Assembly (NCBI GenBank): GCA_951799405.1 | Contig: OX637334.1 | Span: 1,488,001 to 1,552,000, forward strand | Direction of reading: 5' to 3' | DNA from: Agapetus fuscipes | Lineage: Eukaryota > Arthropoda > Insecta > Trichoptera > Glossosomatidae | Length of the DNA: 64,000 nucleotides | Part shown: positions 60,283 through 64,000 of the stretch, in pieces | How positions within the stretch are numbered: the first letter of the stretch is position 1 | Layout of the letters: each line of letters starts with the position of its first letter | Translations under genes and position numbers: made by a program | Notes under the pieces: generated by a model | Told to the model about the DNA's origin: nothing | Database searches by the model: none | Seen by the model: only the letters and a program-made list of their open reading frames with translations

Positions 60283-60543
60283 TTGCCGGTGTTTGGCTGA
60301 GGAGGCCAAGTGGGCTGATCTTTCTAGCGTGTTTGGAATAGTTGGTTTGATCCCTGCCTGGGTCATTTGACCTTTTAACTTTGACCCTGGTTCAACAGAT
60401 GCTATTGGGTAATTATAAGTTAATTATTCATTAAAATAAACAATAATGAATTATTAATCGATGATATTAATACCTGTTTCTGGCCAGGCAGAATAGGTTT
60501 GTGAATTGTATTCCTCTTCACAAATATACTTAAAAAAAAAAAA
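60283..60543 (+). mobile_element. SINE-3, near full length, A-rich end
   Basis: GCCAAGTGGGCTGATCTTTC, TGGTTTGATCCCTGCCTGGG, TTTGACCCTGGTTCAACAGA, CTGTTTCTGGCCAGGCAG and a final A run. Confidence 0.88.
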
Positions 60544-60711
60544 AGTATTTTTATTATTGCGAACGTATAAGTTTGTGAGGACGTGAGCCTAGGCACGCTG
60601 ATTGGTGTGTGATGTCTCAAGTATAATACCATTTTCTCGAAACGCTTTGTAATACTGTTTATTTTCACTATTTATTGTGAAAAAAATACTAACGTTTTTG
60701 GTTCTCAAACT
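60544..60711. other. Unassigned spacer
   Basis: Nothing recognised. Confidence 0.3.
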
Positions 60712-60915
60712 ATAATCTAATTTGCAAAGATATGTTGCATTTAAAATTCATATTACATGCATTCCCATAAGGAGACACGTATAAGTTTACGCTCACACAT
60801 GCCGAATGTGTACTTACAAATAAAAATCCAAGCCTCAAATGAACATAAACCCTGCACCTTTTACTGACCTTCCCTGAAACAGGAGTGGAATTAGCATAGT
60901 GAACCATTTTTTACT
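60712..60915 (-). mobile_element. T-unit lacking its first ~40 bp
   Basis: ATAATCTAATTTGCAAAGAT tail, GCATTCCCATAAGGAGACAC, ACCTTCCCTGAAACAGGAGT, ending in AACCATTTTTTAC. Confidence 0.85.
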
Positions 60916-61492
60916 TTGATGATATTATAGCGAAAAAAAATCGAAAGCAATCAGCTGAAAATTTTAAAATTAAACTCTCTTCATATTAATTTTATTATTT
61001 GGAAAAATCAATTGATATTTCACTCAAAAAATTGATAAGCTAGAAATTCGTAAAAATACTCTGGCATGGTATATCTTCTCTGTTGTTTGTTCGTCCGGCT
61101 GACCGATTGCATGAACGCTATAAAATTCAATGTTCACAAAAAAGCGGCCAGTGAGTGAGTTAGTAATTTAGTAGTTTAGTAGTTAAGTACCTCTAAGGTT
61201 ACGGTCAACTCAAAATGTCAAACTGTTAGTACAAATGAAATCGATACTTATTAAATAAGCGAACAGTTACTTGTTGGATTACTGACTGTTATATTCAAAT
61301 GTGTATTTGGAGAAGAGAATTATGCCGATATTAATAACGAAAGGTTTCTCTTTTTTACTTTTATTTGCTATCGGGTTTTAGCTACTATAACGGGTGCATG
61401 TTACTTGTGAAGGGATGTACTAACGACTGAATACTTTTCGACCTGTGTCGTAGAGAGAAACATTGTCAAATCTATCTAACCAAACGTAACGT
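60916..61492. other. Unassigned stretch
   Basis: TTAGTAATTTAGTAGTTTAG words near 61160 are low complexity. No gene seen. Confidence 0.3.
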
Positions 61493-61640
61493 TCCACGTG
61501 TAAGTTCGCAATTACACATGCTGCATGTGTATTGGCAAAATAAAACACAACCATTAATTTTAAAAAAACTTTGCAACCCTTACCGCCTTTTTTTCAACAG
61601 GAGTGAGGGCATTGGTAAAAAAGAACCAGTTTATGGGTGT
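61493..61640 (-). mobile_element. Diverged T-unit fragment
   Basis: CACGTGTAAGTTCGCAATTA, CATGCTGCATGTGTATTGGC and CAACAGGAGTGAGGGCATTG. Confidence 0.75.
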
Positions 61641-61824
61641 TCGATAAGCTTATAAGCTAAATAGCGCTTACTGAAAATAAAATAAAATGTGACTGACGAC
61701 AGCAACGTGCACAGAATTTAAGCCGTAGTTAGGCATCAATAGGGGTTTTTTTCCGATTTATGAAAATTCAGAAATTCTTTTATCGTCAAAAGCTGTACTA
61801 GAACATAATTATTTATCTACCTTT
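61641..61824. other. Unassigned spacer
   Basis: Nothing recognised. Confidence 0.3.
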
Positions 61825-62085
61825 TCCTTGACTTATAAATTGGTATCAGGCTAACCACCCTGTAAAATTAGTATAATACTGTAAAAAACTATTTCACATT
61901 GCCAATGTCACCCTTGTTTCAGAAAATGTCGGCAAAAGTTGCAATTAAAAACAACAATTAATGTTGCACGCAAGTGTACATGCAACATTATTTGTGAGCG
62001 GGAACTTACACATGTCTGTTGTGGGTATGCACTTAATATGAATCTTAAATGTTGACATATCTTTTTGCACCATAGATTATAGACA
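61825..62085 (+). mobile_element. T-unit, diverged
   Basis: TTTTCCTTGACTTATAAATT, CATTGCCAATGTCACCCTTG, ACACATGTCTGTTGTGGGTA and an ATAGATTATAGA tail. Confidence 0.8.
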
Positions 62086-62091
62086 CCTTGC

Positions 62092-62480
62092 AATGGCGGT
62101 TGATCTGAAATGTTGGCGGCTAGGGCTAGGTTTGTCAAGTTTTCCAAATTTTAAATTAGAATTTTGTATTTGATTTTAATGTTTATCCATTTGTTTATGG
62201 CTAAATTATTATTTGTTGTCCATTTTCCTTGACTTATAGGTTGGTATGCGGCTGACCACCCATGCTGAAGAAAATGGTTCACTTTGCCAATGTCACCCCT
62301 GTTTCAGGGAAGGTCGGCAGGGTGTATGTCCATTTGAGATTTGGTTTTTATGTTGTAGGTTCACATGCGGCATGCGCAAGCGCGAACTTGTACGTGTCCG
62401 CTTGTGAGAATAAATGTAATGTGAATCCCCAATGTTACATATCTTTGCAACTTAGATTAGATAAGATTAGATTATTTAAG
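62092..62480 (+). pseudogene. LINE-A 3' end
   Basis: CAATGGCGGTTGATCTGAAA then TGTTGGCGGCTAGGG marks the ORF end, followed by ~110 bp of UTR and a T-unit (62227-62475) ending ATTAGATAAGATTAG. Confidence 0.88.
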
Positions 62481-63038
62481 CCAGAATAAAATTCACTATG
62501 CACTTTATTCAGTTTGGAAAAAAACTATTTGCCTTCAATGAGGTTGCGCCACCGACTGACGGAAAAGTTTTTTTGTTTTCATAAATAAATAAAAACTTTA
62601 ATAATAATTACTTAAATAATATAGAAGTAATAAGCAACATTTTTTTGTTATCAAACCAATGCCAAGGTTTGCTAGTTTTTATTTAAGTTTTTTCCTTTGA
62701 AATTATTTTTCTTTATCACTAGCTTACAGCTAAAAATTAATAAATGCTGAGTCACTGCTTTGAGAAATAGTAGGTCAACTAATTGTAAGGAAGTGCTCAT
62801 AAAAAAATTCTGAACTACAGGATTATCATAGGTGCTTAGTGTTTTCTCTCGTAGAAAATAGGAAAAAAGTGCATTTATTTCAGAAACCCATGTTAGCTTA
62901 AGGCTGTGTTCCCGTTGAAAAAATCCCGTTGTTTTTAAAAATATGTTTCTCATACTTTATGGCCTTACAAAAAAGAGTGACATTAGGGAAAAAAATCACG
63001 CGTGTTAAATAATTTTTCTTAATTTTAAAGTTAGTTTC
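62481..63038. other. Unassigned with foldback-C flank (minus)
   Basis: 62760-62880 contains AAGGAAGTGCTCATAAAAAA, GAACTACAGGATTATCATAG and TTTCTCTCGTAGAAAATAGG, the reverse complement of the foldback-C flank at 19580-19680. The rest is not recognised. Confidence 0.5.
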
Positions 63039-63342
63039 AGACACTCAGATCTGCGGGTGATGGAGTAGTCAATTTGGTTCAGCCGCGCCGTCAGATTCGT
63101 ACAAACTTCGGAGACCGCGCTTTCCGTGTTGCGGGGCCGGTGGAGTGGAACAGACTGCCACCCGGAGTGAAGAACTCCAAATCTGTGGGTGTATTTCGAG
63201 GAGCACTCAAGGCACACTTGTTTAGAAAGTCTTATCCATGATCGGAGAGGGCCCTTGAGGTGTGACACACACAAAAACGTCGCTCTCTTATCATGTGTAA
63301 TTTAAAATAAATCAGCCTGTTATTATTATTATTATTTAGTTT
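63039..63342 (+). pseudogene. LINE-B C-terminus and 3' UTR, (TTA)n tail
   Basis: Plus-strand codons give QTLRSAGDGVVNLVQPRRQI, RTNFGDRAFRVAGPVEWNRL, KNSKSVGVFRGALKAHLFRK and SYP-stop, closely matching LINE-B, then GAGGGCCCTTGAGGTGTGAC and CATGTGTAATTTAAAATAAA with a TTATTATTATTATT tail. 5' truncated; RT absent. Confidence 0.92.
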
Positions 63343-63477
63343 TTTTTTTTAACTTAAAAATTGACGCCATAAAAAAATATTCAAAAAAACTCGTTTTTTT
63401 ACATTTTTTTGCTCGCATTTTGTTGTTTTGTTTTTTGGAAATATTTTTTTTCTTCATAGTTATAGAATGATACAAAT
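63343..63477. other. T-rich spacer
   Basis: Low complexity; ACGCCATAAAAAAATATTC resembles the text near 27145. Nothing coding. Confidence 0.3.
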
Positions 63478-64000
63478 TGATTGGAAGGATCAAATCTCTG
63501 AAATAGCGAATGAATGGGATATCCAGAGTCATAATAAAAGGAGGACTTGTATGAAAAAGGTTATGACTCTGGATGAAATGAAAGAAGTATGCAAGGACAG
63601 GAAGAAGTGGCGGCTAATCTGCAATGTTGATTTCTAATGTTGGTGTATTCATTTGCTACATTTTTTGCATAGGAAATTTTTGACTTTTTTTGTATAGATT
63701 TCTTTGTAAGGTTTTGTTCTTTTTTATATTTAAAATGTAATTTATTATTCATATTCCTTGACTTATAGGTTGGTATGAGGCTGACCACCCATACTGTAAA
63801 AAATGGTTCACTTTGCCAATGTCACCCCTGTTTCAGGGAAGGTCGGCAAAAGTTGTGGGGCTTATGTTCATTTGAGGTTTGGATTTTATTTGTAAGTACA
63901 CATTCAGCATTTGTAAGCGCGAACTACACTTGTTGGTTTGTGGGCATACATCTGAGAGCTTTAAATGAATATATCCTTGCAACTTAGATTATAGATTATA
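63478..64000 (+). pseudogene. LINE-A 3' end with uninterrupted UTR
   Basis: The frame to 63637 reads QISEIANEWDIQSHNKRRTC and MTLDEMKEVCKDRKKWRLIC, ending NVDF-stop, almost identical to LINE-A at 41090-41236. The UTR follows directly (TTGCATAGGAAATTTTTGAC), then a T-unit from 63755 to the ATTATAG tail at the window edge. It is the key comparison for defining the SINE-2 insertion at 41244. Confidence 0.93.

Overview
The window is eukaryotic, AT-rich and, as far as I can read it, built almost entirely of transposable elements. I found no convincing host gene: no long spliced-looking ORF other than retrotransposon ORFs, no rRNA, and no tRNA gene that is not a SINE head. The mix (CR1/L2-type and RTE/Jockey-type LINEs, three tRNA-derived SINE families, Harbinger-like and foldback MITEs, a possible Helitron, an LTR fragment) fits an invertebrate metazoan, perhaps an arthropod. 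The species cannot be named from sequence alone. Family names used here are local labels.

Main players. LINE-B (48364-51904) is a full-length CR1/L2-like element with one intact 1078-codon ORF (endonuclease plus reverse transcriptase), flanked by a 7-bp target-site duplication (TSD). LINE-A (39303-41941) is a 5'-truncated RTE/Jockey-like element whose RT frame has a single stop codon; a SINE-2 sits in its 3' UTR. The last ~255 bp of LINE-A is the most abundant repeat in the window: about 45 copies on both strands, called 'T-unit' here. It begins near CCTTGACTTATAGG, contains GGCTGACCACCCAT and ends in (ATTAG)n or (ATTATAG)n. SINE-1 has a tRNA-Thr-like head and a 3' end nearly identical to that of LINE-B, the classic SINE/LINE partnership. 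A second form, SINE-1b, has the same body but a different 3' end with poly(A). SINE-2 has a GATAGCTCAG-type head and SINE-3 a tRNA-Leu/Ser-like head.

Layout. 1-6 kb: SINEs, eroded LINE ends, a split minisatellite and a small GC-rich patch. 6.1-9.4 kb: ten head-to-tail T-units forming a four-monomer higher-order repeat, enclosed by Helitron-like ends. 9.4-13 kb: an LTR with primer-binding site on the minus strand, a palindrome-bearing degenerate tandem repeat and unassigned sequence. 13-23 kb: nested SINEs, T-units and foldbacks, including a Harbinger-like MITE whose empty site is at 55.2 kb. 23-29 kb: relatively repeat-poor, with one arm of an inverted duplication whose partner is at 55.6-56.2 kb. 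29-39 kb: SINEs, LINE ends and a foldback made of short direct repeats. 39-52 kb: the two large LINEs and a MITE nested in a LINE-A end. 52-64 kb: MITEs, T-units, SINEs and 3' LINE ends.

The elements interact: LINE-B probably mobilises SINE-1, LINE-A probably generates the T-units, and later insertions are repeatedly nested in earlier ones. Paralogous empty sites inside the window let several insertions be bounded to the base.
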